Shown piece by piece: positions 42,916 through 51,612 of a stretch of DNA of 64,000 nucleotides; the first letter of the stretch is position 1, and every line of letters starts with the position of its first letter. The stretch is taken from contig NZ_CP149822.1 in assembly GCF_038396755.1 (NCBI RefSeq), forward strand, positions 5,796,001-5,860,000. Direction: 5' to 3'. The position numbers were made by a program, and so were the translations under genes. Source of the DNA: Chitinophaga pollutisoli (GTDB lineage Bacteria; Bacteroidota; Bacteroidia; Chitinophagales; Chitinophagaceae). The notes under the pieces were generated by a model that worked only from the letters and a program-made list of their open reading frames with translations, was not told where the DNA came from and did not search any database.

Positions 42916-45900
42916 TTATTCGAGTTCCACCACCAGGTCGTCCTGCTGCACCATAGTGCCTTCGCGCAGGTGGATGGATTTCACTTTCGTATCGCGTGTA
43001 GCCGTCACGGTAGTTTCCATTTTCATGGCTTCGATGATGAACAGCGGTGTGTTGGCGCCGATGCTGTCGCCGGCTTTCACCAGTACTTTCGACAGTTTGC
43101 CTTGCAGCGGGGCGCCTACTTCCTGTTCGGGATTGTTCACCTTTTTGTTGGAAGGCACTTCGCTTTTCACGGCGCGGTCGCGCACCTGCACGCGGCGGGT
43201 GTAGCCGTTCAGTTCAAATACCACGGTACGCATGCCGCTTTCGTCGGCAGGCAGTACGTAGAGGAGTTTTACGATGATGGTCTTGCCTTTGCCGAGGGTG
43301 ATGAGGATTTCCTCGCCGAGCTTCAATCCGTAGAAGAAAGCCGGTGTGGGGATGGCTTCCACGTTGCCGTAAGTCTGCGCATGCTGATAGTACTCTTCGA
43401 ATACTTTCGGGAACATGTGGTAACTGAGGTAATCGAGGAATTCGGCCAGCGGGTATTTCAGCTGGAAGGCGGCAAAGTCTTTATCGAAGTCTACCGGTGC
43501 GAGATGTGCGTTGGGTTTGCCGTTGAGCGGCTGCTGGCCTTTGAGCACGATCTTTTGCAGTTTTTCCGGGAACCCTCCGTACGGTTGTCCGATCTCGCCT
43601 TTGAAGAAACCCTGCACGCTGGCGGGGAATGCCAGGTTACGGGATTCGTCGAGCACATCGGCGGCGGTGAGACCGTTGGCGGTCATAAACAGCGCCATAT
43701 CGCCCACTACTTTGGAGCTGGGGGTCACTTTCACGATATCGCCGAACAGGTCGTTCACCACGGCGTAGTTTTGCTTGATGACTTCCAGTTTATCGCCCAG
43801 CCCGAGGGATTCGGCCTGCTGGCGGAGGTTGGAATACTGTCCGCCGGGGATTTCGTTTTGGTAAACCTGCGCGGTACCGGCCTTCATGTCGGATTCGAAG
43901 GGGTAATAGTATTCGCGCACGTCTTCCCAGTAGTTGCTGTATTCGTTGAGGGAAGGGAGGTTCATGAACTGGCTGCGCTCGTGGCCTTCGAGGATGGCGG
44001 CCATGGCATTGAGGTTGGGCTGCGAGGTGAGCCCGCTCAGGGATGCGATGGCGCAATCTACTGCATTCACGCCGGCTTCGATGGCTTTCAGGTAAGTGGC
44101 GGCCTGTACCGAAGCGGTGTCGTGGGTATGGAGCACGATCGGCAGTTTCACCGCGTCTTTCAGGGCGCCTACCAGTACGGTGGCGGCCTGCGGCTTGAGG
44201 AGGCCGGCCATGTCCTTGATGCAGAGCATGTGCGCGCCGGCGTCTTCCAGGCGTTTGGCGAGGGAAACGTAATAGTCGAGCGTGTATTTTTTGTTGTCTT
44301 TGTGCAGGATATCGCCGGTGTAACTGATGGCGGCCTGTGCCAGGGAAGTGGTGTTGTTGCGCACGAACCCGATGGAAGGCGTCATGGCTTCGATATCGTT
44401 GAGCGAATCGAAGATGCGGAAGATATCGATCCCGTTTTCCGCCGCTTTCTCGATGAATTTGGCGATCAGGTTTTCCGGGTAAGCGGAATACCCCACTGCA
44501 TTGGAGCCCCTGAACAGCATCTGGAGCAGCACGTTGGGCATGGCTTCGCGCATGAGCTGGAGCCTTCTCCAGGGGCATTCGTGCAGGAAGCGCATGGCGA
44601 CGTCGAACGTGGCGCCGCCCCATACTTCCATGGAGAAGATCTGCGGGTTGTTGCGGGCATAACCTTCCGCCACGGCGAGAATGTCTTTAGTCCGCACCCG
44701 GGTGGCCAGAAGGCTCTGGTGGGCGTCGCGGTAAGTGGTGTCGGTGAAATACACGGGCTTCTCGTTGCGGAGCCATTGCGTGAATCCTTCGCGGCCCATG
44801 GTCAGCAACTTGTTGCGTGTACCTTCAGGAACGGGCGCCAGCGGATCGAACGACGGCACGTGCGGTACCCGGAACTTGCGGCCGTCGTGCTTGCCTTTGA
44901 CGTCCACATGCCCGTTTACCGTCACGTCGGCCAGGTACATGAGCGTTTTGGTGGCGCGGTCGCGGATGGGCGACAGCTTAAACAGCTCCGGATGCTGGTC
45001 GATGAAGCCTACCGTGCAGTTTCCTTTACGGAAAGTATCGTGTGTAATTACGTTCTCTAAGAAGCGGATGTTGGTTTTCACACCGCGGATACGGAACTCC
45101 TTCAGCGTGCGGTGCAGCTCGCCGGCGGCGCCGGAAAGCGTGCGGCCGGAAGCCGTCACCTTCACGAGCATGGAGTCGAAGAAGGGCGAGATTTTCACGC
45201 CGGAATAGGCGCTGCCTTCATCCAGGCGGATACCAAAACCGCCCGCGTTGCGGTATGCGATCACGGTGCCGTAATCCGGGGTGAAGTTGTTCTCGGGATC
45301 TTCGGTGGTCACGCGGCACTGGATGGCGAAGCCGTTCAGGCGCACGTCGTCCTGGCTTTTGAGGAAGATCTCGGGGTCCGACAGGTGGTGGCCCTTGGCG
45401 ATGAGGATCTGCGACCGCACGATATCGATGCCGGTCACCTCTTCGGTCACGGTATGTTCCACCTGGATACGCGGGTTTACTTCGATGAAGTACACCTTGT
45501 TCTGGCGGTCGACCAGGAACTCCACGGTGCCCACGTTATTATATTTCACCTCACGGGCGAGCGCGAGGGCATACTTATATACTTCTTCCCGGGTTTCCAC
45601 GGGCAGGTTGGGCGACGGGGCGATTTCCACCACTTTCTGGAAACGGCGCTGCACGGAGCAGTCGCGTTCATAGAGGTGAACGATGTTGCCGTAGTTGTCG
45701 CCCATCAGCTGCACTTCGATGTGCTTGGGCTCTTCGATGAATTTTTCGATGAAGATGGTATCATCGCCGAAGGCTTTGCCGGCTTCGCCGCGGGCTTCGA
45801 GGAAGGATCGCTCGAGCTGGGACTCATCCCGAACCACGCGCATCCCGCGCCCGCCGCCGCCGGAGGCGGCTTTGAGAATAATGGGGAACCCGATGCGGAG

Positions 45901-46368
45901 GGCTTCCTGTTTCACGGTGGCGATATCTTCCAGTTTCACCTGGCTGTCTTCGATCAGGGGCACGTTCACCCGGCGCGCCAGCGTTTTGGCGGCCACCTTG
46001 TCGCCCAGCTGGGCCATTACTTCCGGATCGGGGCCTACGAAAATGATCCCTTCTTCCTTGCACCTGCGGGCGAAAGTCACATTTTCACTGAGGAAGCCAT
46101 ATCCCGGGTGGATGGCGTCTACCCCCTGGGACTTCGCCAGGTGGATGATCGCTTCCACGTCGAGGTAAGGTTTCAGCGGGTCGTCGTCTTTCCCGATCTG
46201 GTAGGCTTCGTCTGCCTTGTAACGGTGAAGCGAATAGCGGTCCTCATATGTAAAGATCGCTACGGTCCTGATCCGTAATTCCGATGCTGCCCTTAAAATC
46301 CGGACGGCGATTTCGCCGCGGTTGGCCACTAACAGCTTGTGTATCCTTTTTAGCGATGAATCAGACAT
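42916..46368 (-). CDS. pyc: Pyruvate carboxylase
   Basis: Biotin-dependent enzyme of 1150 residues that makes oxaloacetate from pyruvate and bicarbonate. Single-chain layout: biotin carboxylase domain (KLLVANRGEIAVRILRAA; KAASGGGGRGMRVV; EVNPRIQVEHTVTEEVTG), carboxyltransferase (FTDTTYRDAHQSLLATRVRT; CIKDMAGLLKPQAA; LHTHDTASVQAATYLKA), PYC/OADA conserved domain, and a C-terminal biotinyl domain with the EAMKMETTV attachment Lys. ATG at 46368 was preferred to an upstream TTG (46389). It is an anaplerotic enzyme. It is divergent from xerD. Confidence 0.97.
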   Translation of the reverse strand: MSDSSLKRIHKLLVANRGEIAVRILRAASELRIRTVAIFTYEDRYSLHRYKADEAYQIGKDDDPLKPYLDVEAIIHLAKSQGVDAIHPGYGFLSENVTFARRCKEEGIIFVGPDPEVMAQLGDKVAAKTLARRVNVPLIEDSQVKLEDIATVKQEALRIGFPIILKAASGGGGRGMRVVRDESQLERSFLEARGEAGKAFGDDTIFIEKFIEEPKHIEVQLMGDNYGNIVHLYERDCSVQRRFQKVVEIAPSPNLPVETREEVYKYALALAREVKYNNVGTVEFLVDRQNKVYFIEVNPRIQVEHTVTEEVTGIDIVRSQILIAKGHHLSDPEIFLKSQDDVRLNGFAIQCRVTTEDPENNFTPDYGTVIAYRNAGGFGIRLDEGSAYSGVKISPFFDSMLVKVTASGRTLSGAAGELHRTLKEFRIRGVKTNIRFLENVITHDTFRKGNCTVGFIDQHPELFKLSPIRDRATKTLMYLADVTVNGHVDVKGKHDGRKFRVPHVPSFDPLAPVPEGTRNKLLTMGREGFTQWLRNEKPVYFTDTTYRDAHQSLLATRVRTKDILAVAEGYARNNPQIFSMEVWGGATFDVAMRFLHECPWRRLQLMREAMPNVLLQMLFRGSNAVGYSAYPENLIAKFIEKAAENGIDIFRIFDSLNDIEAMTPSIGFVRNNTTSLAQAAISYTGDILHKDNKKYTLDYYVSLAKRLEDAGAHMLCIKDMAGLLKPQAATVLVGALKDAVKLPIVLHTHDTASVQAATYLKAIEAGVNAVDCAIASLSGLTSQPNLNAMAAILEGHERSQFMNLPSLNEYSNYWEDVREYYYPFESDMKAGTAQVYQNEIPGGQYSNLRQQAESLGLGDKLEVIKQNYAVVNDLFGDIVKVTPSSKVVGDMALFMTANGLTAADVLDESRNLAFPASVQGFFKGEIGQPYGGFPEKLQKIVLKGQQPLNGKPNAHLAPVDFDKDFAAFQLKYPLAEFLDYLSYHMFPKVFEEYYQHAQTYGNVEAIPTPAFFYGLKLGEEILITLGKGKTIIVKLLYVLPADESGMRTVVFELNGYTRRVQVRDRAVKSEVPSNKKVNNPEQEVGAPLQGKLSKVLVKAGDSIGANTPLFIIEAMKMETTVTATRDTKVKSIHLREGTMVQQDDLVVELE

Positions 46369-46600
46369 AACTGTGGTTAGTTCAGACAATCAATTTAACA
46401 TTAATGCTAAAAATCAGCGGGTATAAAAGTAGTAAAAGAATGTATTTTTTCTTTGTTTATTTCTAAACTTTCTAAGGAATTTGTTGATTTTTTTCAAAGT
46501 AAAGGGGCTTTAAAATGCATTTATCCAATATCAGAGCTCGAATGATGAATTAAAATAATGTGAATGGGTAGTTTGGAATCATTCCCATATTTTTACGGAT

Positions 46601-47518
46601 ATGTGGGAAGCATCGGTCAACGGGTTCAGGGTTCATCTGCGGATGGAGCGTTCTTTATCGCAGCATACAATAGAGGCGTATGAGCGGGATGTGCGGGTGC
46701 TGGCACGGTACCTCGTGCAGGCCGGCAAACCCGTCGGGCCGGAATCCGTGACCCTGGAAGAGCTGGAGGCCTGCGTCAGGTGGGTAGCGGAACTGGGGAT
46801 GACGGCCAGCAGCCAGGCGCGGATGATTTCGGGGATCCGGACGTTTTTCCGGTACCTGCAGCGGGAAGACCTCATCTCCCACGACCCCGCCCAGTTGCTG
46901 GAGGCGCCCAAAACACCCAGGAAGCTGCCCGACTTCCTCAGTGTGGAAGAAATCGACGCGATTATTGAACAAGTCCCGAATTACGGAACGGAAAAAGACC
47001 CCGCCATCATCCAGCGCAACACCGCCCTGCTGGAAACCATGTATTGCTGCGGGCTCCGGGTGAGCGAAGCCGTGGGGCTGCGGCTTTCGCAGCTGCATTT
47101 TCACGACGGGTATATCCGGGTGTTAGGGAAAGGCGACAAGGAAAGGCTCGTACCAATCGGCCGTTCGGCAATCGGGCATATTAACAGATACAGGGAAGAA
47201 TTCCGGCAGTTTGCGCCGATCGCCCGGGGGCACGAAGATATATTATTCCTGAACCGCCGGGGCAAAGGGCTCACCCGGGTGATGGTATTCCTTATTATAA
47301 AGGAGCTGGCGCGGCTGGCCAATATCAAAAAGAACATCTCCCCCCACACCTTCCGCCACTCCTTCGCCACGCACCTCGTGGAAGGCGGGGCCGACCTCGT
47401 GGCGGTACAGGAAATGCTGGGGCACGAAAGCATCACCACCACGGAAATCTACACGCACCTCAACCGCGAATACCTGCGCGATATGCTGGTGCAGTTTCAT
47501 CCGGGGTTTCACCGGTAA
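46601..47518 (+). CDS. xerD: Site-specific tyrosine recombinase XerD
   Basis: Tyrosine recombinase of 305 residues for chromosome dimer resolution at dif. N-terminal SAM-like domain (FRVHLRMERSLSQHTIEAYERDV), then the catalytic domain with Arg in CCGLRVSEAVGL, His-x-x-Arg in SPHTFRHSFATHLVEGG, His in LGHESI, and Tyr in TTEIYTHL. Length and motif spacing fit XerC/XerD of housekeeping type rather than a phage integrase. There is no att site or mobile gene around it. The dif site is not in this window as far as I can see. Confidence 0.93.
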   Translation: MWEASVNGFRVHLRMERSLSQHTIEAYERDVRVLARYLVQAGKPVGPESVTLEELEACVRWVAELGMTASSQARMISGIRTFFRYLQREDLISHDPAQLLEAPKTPRKLPDFLSVEEIDAIIEQVPNYGTEKDPAIIQRNTALLETMYCCGLRVSEAVGLRLSQLHFHDGYIRVLGKGDKERLVPIGRSAIGHINRYREEFRQFAPIARGHEDILFLNRRGKGLTRVMVFLIIKELARLANIKKNISPHTFRHSFATHLVEGGADLVAVQEMLGHESITTTEIYTHLNREYLRDMLVQFHPGFHR

Positions 47519-47622
47519 TCTAATACAAAGTTATTTGCGGGCTTGGCTTGGGGCAACGCCCGGGCGGTCCTGGGACCGTTCCGGGTTGGAGTTATAGGGA
47601 CTTGTCTGTTATGTCAGAAAGG

Positions 47623-47670
47623 AAAAAAACAGCTACCTTTTGAGGCATGACTGAGAAACAGGTAGCTGTT
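47623..47670 (-). terminator. Terminator of the gene at 47701-48588
   Basis: AACAGCTACC (47628-47637) pairs with GGTAGCTGTT (47661-47670); a seven-T run follows on the minus strand. The loop is long (23 bases) but the stem is perfect. It overlaps a small spurious plus-strand frame. Confidence 0.75.
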
Positions 47671-47700
47671 GTGTATTTGGGGCTTTCCAACATGGGCTTT

Positions 47701-48588
47701 CTAGTACGTCACATACCGGTCCTTTTGCAAGCTGCGTGCTTTTCCGGAGATGAATCCATTGATCCATCCGGAGAAGGTGCCGGTTTTTCGGGGTTGGGTT
47801 GCAGGCCTGGCTTGCAGGTTCTGCCGTGAGCAGTGGGCGATCCGCCGCCGGCCGGGTTTATGGGCCTGGGATCCGTCTTCTTCCAGCAGGGGCTCTCCCT
47901 GGTAGAAGACTTTAAAGTAGACGTCGGGCGAGTCGGATATCCCGTAACGGCTTTCGCGGATAATCTGCATCATGCGGCTACCGGAGAGCATTTCGCGGGA
48001 GAAGTACAGTTTATACTTTCCCAGCTCGTTGGTGTACCCGCGGCCCAGCAGTTTGTCGTTGAGCGCGTTATAAGCTTCGACCCGGACGGTCCGCAGGGCT
48101 TCGCCGGTGTCTGCATGGCGGACGGTTCCGGCAACGGCCCATGCGCCGAATTCGCGGCGGATGTTGGACCATTTTTCGGCAGGTACCACGTACGCGAAGG
48201 CGGCGAGGTACTTGTCGCGGTCTCTTTTCCAATGGGGCACGAAGGTACTCAGATGATACTGGGCCCTTCCTTCTCTGGCGTTGCGTGCGCCGGGCACGCT
48301 GTTGAGGCATATGTCGAGTTCCAGCGGTTCGGTGAACAGGTGGATCTCGTCCCAGGACAGGCAGAAGTTGCCGCTGCCGTCCAGTTCGGTTTCGGCGAGG
48401 AGGCGGTCTGCCTTGGCCCTCACCTGGGTGCCGGGGATCTGTCGCAGATCTTTGAAGATACCGCGGGCCAGAACATCGGGGTCGTGCGGGCCTTCGGGCA
48501 GGTAAATCCTGATGCGCGCGTCGGCCAGGGGTTCCATGCACTCCTCACAGATCAACGCCGAGATGTTGCCGATCAATAGGTAACTCAT
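47701..48588 (-). CDS. Unrecognised protein with carboxypeptidase-regulatory/transthyretin-like module
   Basis: Protein of 295 residues with no signal peptide. The N-terminal part (MSYLLIGNISALICEECMEPLADARIRIYLPEG) and the middle (AVAGTVRHADTGEALRTVRVEAYNALNDKLLGRGYTNELGKYKLYFS) look like two beta-sandwich modules of the carboxypeptidase-D-regulatory or transthyretin type, ending in SPDVYFKVFYQGEPLLEED. The last 55 residues are Arg/Gln-rich and of low complexity, ending KDRYVTY. Similar proteins are known in Bacteroidota only as hypothetical. It is a single gene with its own terminator. A secreted structural role by a non-classical route is possible but unproven. Confidence 0.75.
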   Translation of the reverse strand: MSYLLIGNISALICEECMEPLADARIRIYLPEGPHDPDVLARGIFKDLRQIPGTQVRAKADRLLAETELDGSGNFCLSWDEIHLFTEPLELDICLNSVPGARNAREGRAQYHLSTFVPHWKRDRDKYLAAFAYVVPAEKWSNIRREFGAWAVAGTVRHADTGEALRTVRVEAYNALNDKLLGRGYTNELGKYKLYFSREMLSGSRMMQIIRESRYGISDSPDVYFKVFYQGEPLLEEDGSQAHKPGRRRIAHCSRQNLQARPATQPRKTGTFSGWINGFISGKARSLQKDRYVTY

Positions 48589-49007
48589 AGCGATTCACTT
48601 TTGGACTTTACATTTTGGGGTACGCTTTGTTACTCCGGTTTTGGGGCACCGGCTGCCCTCTGCATACTAACGAAACAAACTATGGTAGAAAGGCCTTGAT
48701 TGCGCTGTCTACATGGTCATTATCCACCTTGCAAAGGTTGACATAAACAATCCCTTAATCAAGCGTTCAACCACGGTAAATACCGAATGCGTACTTATAC
48801 GCATTTTTATGAGGCCCCTACGCAAAATATACCCTCCCCGGGGTAGGCCACCTCCCCCGAAAGCCGCCGTGGCTATAATTATTCCTGATTTTCAGTTCCT
48901 ATTCCCCGTTTGCGGGTATTTAACGGAAGGGTTTGACGATTGGGAATTTGTGATAATTTTACCCGCGACTTTTTTTATCATTATTACTTACTCCTAAATG
49001 CTAAACA
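48589..49007. other. Divergent intergenic region before cassette B
   Basis: 419 bases. A weak 94-codon frame (48713-48997, non-ATG start) lacks support. TTTG at 48932-48935, 18 bases, and TAATTTTA at 48954-48961 form a near-consensus promoter for the cassette (last base of the -7 box differs). Confidence 0.4.
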
Positions 49008-49403
49008 ATGGCAAAATTTTCAAAAGAAACCGGGATCTTTATTGACCTGAAGGCTGCCGGTAAGCTGACCAAGAACTACCGGGTCGATCAACTGGACCGC
49101 AAGAAACACAAAGACCCCGTGATGTCTCAGTTCTTCGGGCTCGACAAATTACAGGAACTGCTTTCGCAGGAAGGCACCGTTGGCCTCCGCATCTACTATG
49201 GCCTCGATGTTGACGGCGACGGCAAGGCAGACAAGAAATTCGTGCTCACCGCCACCGATGCTGAAGGCAACGATATTTTCCCCGCACAGACCCGCAGCCT
49301 GGAAAAGAAAGCCAGTGCCAACAGCGGAGCGCTGATGACGGATGGTTTCTGCCCCTTCGATTGCCCCAAAATATCAAACCCCCTGAACTCCGATTCTGAG
49401 TAA
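49008..49403 (+). CDS. Small protein of unknown family, first gene of cassette B
   Basis: Protein of 131 residues without signal peptide or membrane helix. Ordered blocks: FIDLKAAGKLTKNYR, SQFFGLDKLQELLSQ, GTVGLRIYYGLDVDGDGKAD, KFVLTATDAEGNDIF and a C-terminal GFCPFDCP with a Cys-x3-Cys pair. The same block order occurs in the anchored 210-residue protein at 17928-18560 that opens cassette A, including the C-terminal Cys-Pro motif. DVDGDGKAD is calcium-loop-like. The family is not one I can name. It is followed by the multi-TM gene after 23 bases. Role in signalling is inferred from the conserved neighbourhood. Confidence 0.85.
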   Translation: MAKFSKETGIFIDLKAAGKLTKNYRVDQLDRKKHKDPVMSQFFGLDKLQELLSQEGTVGLRIYYGLDVDGDGKADKKFVLTATDAEGNDIFPAQTRSLEKKASANSGALMTDGFCPFDCPKISNPLNSDSE

Positions 49404-49426
49404 TCCCAAAGGATAAAGACTATTAC

Positions 49427-50101
49427 GTGCCGCTGCATCACTATATTTTCTATTTCATGATGGGGATCGAAGTCCTTCTTCTGATCCCCTTCACTTTAAA
49501 TTACAAGCTGTTCAATAAAGAACAACGGATCATCTACCTGTATGCTATCCATTCGGCCGTCCTCAGCATAGGCGCCGAAGTGCTTGCCCGGGTCTTCCGG
49601 CATAACCTGGCGTGGCATGCAGTGATGTTCCTGGTTGCGTTCTATTTACTTTCCTGGTTTTTCATAACCGTCATCAAAAAGCCCCTTACCCGAAAAATCA
49701 TTGCCTGGATGGTGCCCGTCGTCACCCTGGCGTTTATCATCGACTTCTTCTGGATCAGCGGCCCCCGTGGCTTCAGTTCCATCTTCGTCTCCTTCCGCAC
49801 CTTCGTACTGATCGTTTATGGCATCCTGTTCTTTGTACAGCTCGTGCGCGACAATTCCCTCATCGAACGGTCCATTTACATCACTTCCATCCCCGAATTC
49901 TGGTTCAATTCCGGCGTATTCGTCTATCAATGCTGCAATTTCATCTTATATCTCTCTTTTAATTTCCTCCTGCGCGACGAGCCCGGGCCCGAAATCATCA
50001 ATCTTTTCCGGATTACCCAGGGCCTCGGATGGATCGCCGGCATAATTCAGGTGATTGTTTTTTATATTGGCCTCCAAAAGATTAAAAGAGCGAGATCATG
50101 A
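49427..50101 (+). CDS. Multi-TM protein linked to kinase (cassette B)
   Basis: Membrane protein of 224 residues with about seven hydrophobic helices and short loops. It starts with GTG (49427, MPLHHYIFYFMMGIEV); this start aligns with the N-terminus of its counterpart in cassette A, while the first ATG (49457) would cut helix 1. A conserved aromatic motif EFWFNSGVFVYQC (near residue 158) matches FWWVSG in the counterpart. Its end overlaps the kinase start by 4 bases (ATGA). No known family; proposed sensor subunit of the kinase. Confidence 0.85.
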   Translation: MPLHHYIFYFMMGIEVLLLIPFTLNYKLFNKEQRIIYLYAIHSAVLSIGAEVLARVFRHNLAWHAVMFLVAFYLLSWFFITVIKKPLTRKIIAWMVPVVTLAFIIDFFWISGPRGFSSIFVSFRTFVLIVYGILFFVQLVRDNSLIERSIYITSIPEFWFNSGVFVYQCCNFILYLSFNFLLRDEPGPEIINLFRITQGLGWIAGIIQVIVFYIGLQKIKRARS

Positions 50102-50892
50102 ACACGCTGCAATTGATCCTGGCAGGTACGATCGTTATGATGAGCCTCGGTATTTTCGTGGTCATCATGGTGGTGTTGCAACAAAAACAGGTAGTTCAGT
50201 ATAAGCTGACCCTCCGCGAAAAGGATCTCCAGATCCAGAAAGAACGCCTCGTTGCCGTGCTCCAGGGCCAGGAAATCGAACGGAAACGCATCGCCGAAGA
50301 CCTCCACGACGAAGTCGGCGCCCAGCTTTCCGTCCTCAAACTCAGCCTCAACCACCTCCAGCAACTCGCCGGGAACGGGGAAAAGGAAAAACTCAAGGAA
50401 ACAAAGGAGTTTGCCGATACCATCATCCAGCAACTCCGTTTTATCTCCCAAAGCCTCCACCCCACCACGCTGGAGAACCTCGGCCTCAGCCATGCCCTGG
50501 ATTCCTTCGCCAGCCTCATGAACAAAAACCGCCAAACCGCCATCCAGTTCCGGACCGACGGCTCCTCCTACCCCGTAGACCGCGAAAAAGCCCTCAACGT
50601 CTACCGCGTAGTGCAGGAACTCATGAATAATATCCTCAAGCACGCCGAAGCCGAGAAAGTCCTTATCATTTACCAAAGCACCCCGCAGCTGCTCACCATC
50701 CGCGTCGAAGACGACGGTAACGGGCTGCTGATCGATAACCTCGAAGCCTCCCGGAAGAAGACCGGGCACCTCGGATTAAAAAATATCGAAAGCCGTTTGA
50801 ATATTATCGGCGGAAACATCACCTTTGTAAAGAATTCACCCGGAGGCACCATCGCCGAAATCAGGGTGGAAAACTATCAGCCTGTTGCTTAG
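50098..50892 (+). CDS. Sensor histidine kinase, HisKA_3 type (cassette B)
   Basis: Kinase of 264 residues with one N-terminal membrane helix (about 5-27), a coiled-coil linker, the dimerisation/phospho-acceptor motif ERKRIAEDLHDEVGAQLS with His70, and an HATPase domain with VVQELMNNILKHA (N box), EDDGNGL and GHLGLKNIESRL (G boxes). Lacking an own sensor domain, it resembles DesK-like kinases that rely on membrane partners. It overlaps the multi-TM gene (ATGA) and is followed by its response regulator after 19 bases. Confidence 0.94.
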   Translation: MNTLQLILAGTIVMMSLGIFVVIMVVLQQKQVVQYKLTLREKDLQIQKERLVAVLQGQEIERKRIAEDLHDEVGAQLSVLKLSLNHLQQLAGNGEKEKLKETKEFADTIIQQLRFISQSLHPTTLENLGLSHALDSFASLMNKNRQTAIQFRTDGSSYPVDREKALNVYRVVQELMNNILKHAEAEKVLIIYQSTPQLLTIRVEDDGNGLLIDNLEASRKKTGHLGLKNIESRLNIIGGNITFVKNSPGGTIAEIRVENYQPVA

Positions 50893-50911
50893 CCATCAAT
50901 AAAAAATAAGT

Positions 50912-51571
50912 ATGCTGCCGCCTATTAAGGTCGCAATCGCAGACGACCACAAGATTTTCCGGAGCGGGGTCATCCAAACCCTCACTCCCTACGAAAACAT
51001 CAACGTCGTATTTGAAGCGGAGGACGGTGAACATCTGATGCAGATCATGCAGGAACAGCAACCCGACGTCATCCTGATGGACCTGAAAATGCCCAAAATG
51101 GACGGCATCCAGGCCACCATCAAAGTGAAGGAAAAGTTCCCGCAGGTCAAGATCATCATCCTCACCATGTACGAAGACGACAACTTTATCGTCCATCTCG
51201 TAGAGAATGGCGCCAACGCCTATTTGCTCAAAAACAGTGAACCGGAAGAGATCTACGAAGCGATTTGCACCACTTTCGAAAAAGGATTCTACTTCAATGA
51301 AAACGTGAACCTCGCGCTCCTGAAGAAAGTCCTCCATAAAAACAAACAACAATTCAAGCCGACCTTCAAGAACGAGGTCCAGCTCACCGACCGTGAGCTG
51401 GAAGTGCTGAAGCTTATTTGCAGTGAGCAAACCACGCAGGAAATCTCGGAACAGATCTTCCTCAGCCCGCGCACCGTGGAAGGCCTCCGGCAGAAATTGC
51501 TGGAAAAACTCGGGGTGAAGAATACCGTGGGCCTCGTGCTGTACGCTTTCCGGAACGGGCTGATCGATTAA
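50912..51571 (+). CDS. NarL/FixJ-type response regulator (cassette B)
   Basis: Response regulator of 219 residues. Receiver domain: DD at 11-12, phospho-acceptor Asp57 in VILMDLKMP, LTMYEDD, and Lys in YLLKNSEPEE. LuxR-type helix-turn-helix: LTDRELEVLKLICSEQTTQEISEQIFLSPRTVEGLRQKL. It pairs with the kinase just upstream. The following gene encodes a DUF2911 protein 41 bases on, which may be a target or a cotranscribed passenger. Confidence 0.94.
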   Translation: MLPPIKVAIADDHKIFRSGVIQTLTPYENINVVFEAEDGEHLMQIMQEQQPDVILMDLKMPKMDGIQATIKVKEKFPQVKIIILTMYEDDNFIVHLVENGANAYLLKNSEPEEIYEAICTTFEKGFYFNENVNLALLKKVLHKNKQQFKPTFKNEVQLTDRELEVLKLICSEQTTQEISEQIFLSPRTVEGLRQKLLEKLGVKNTVGLVLYAFRNGLID

Positions 51572-51612
51572 CACAGTGAATACGCAATTATCATAAAAAC
51601 AACAAAATCAAT

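Noticed and set aside
42970..45060. Long plus-strand frame (696 codons) opposite pyruvate carboxylase
   Set aside because: Shadow of pyc codon bias; no domain recognisable, while pyc is unambiguous.
46601..47518. Phage or island integrase
   Set aside because: Motifs and length fit housekeeping XerD; no att repeats, tRNA or mobile genes nearby.
47647..47829. 60-codon plus-strand frame between xerD and the unrecognised gene
   Set aside because: Overlaps the terminator stem-loop and the end of the minus-strand gene; sequence has no family.
48713..48997. 94-codon plus-strand frame just before cassette B
   Set aside because: Non-ATG start, Pro-rich low-likelihood sequence, no conserved pattern; it overlaps the probable promoter of cassette B.
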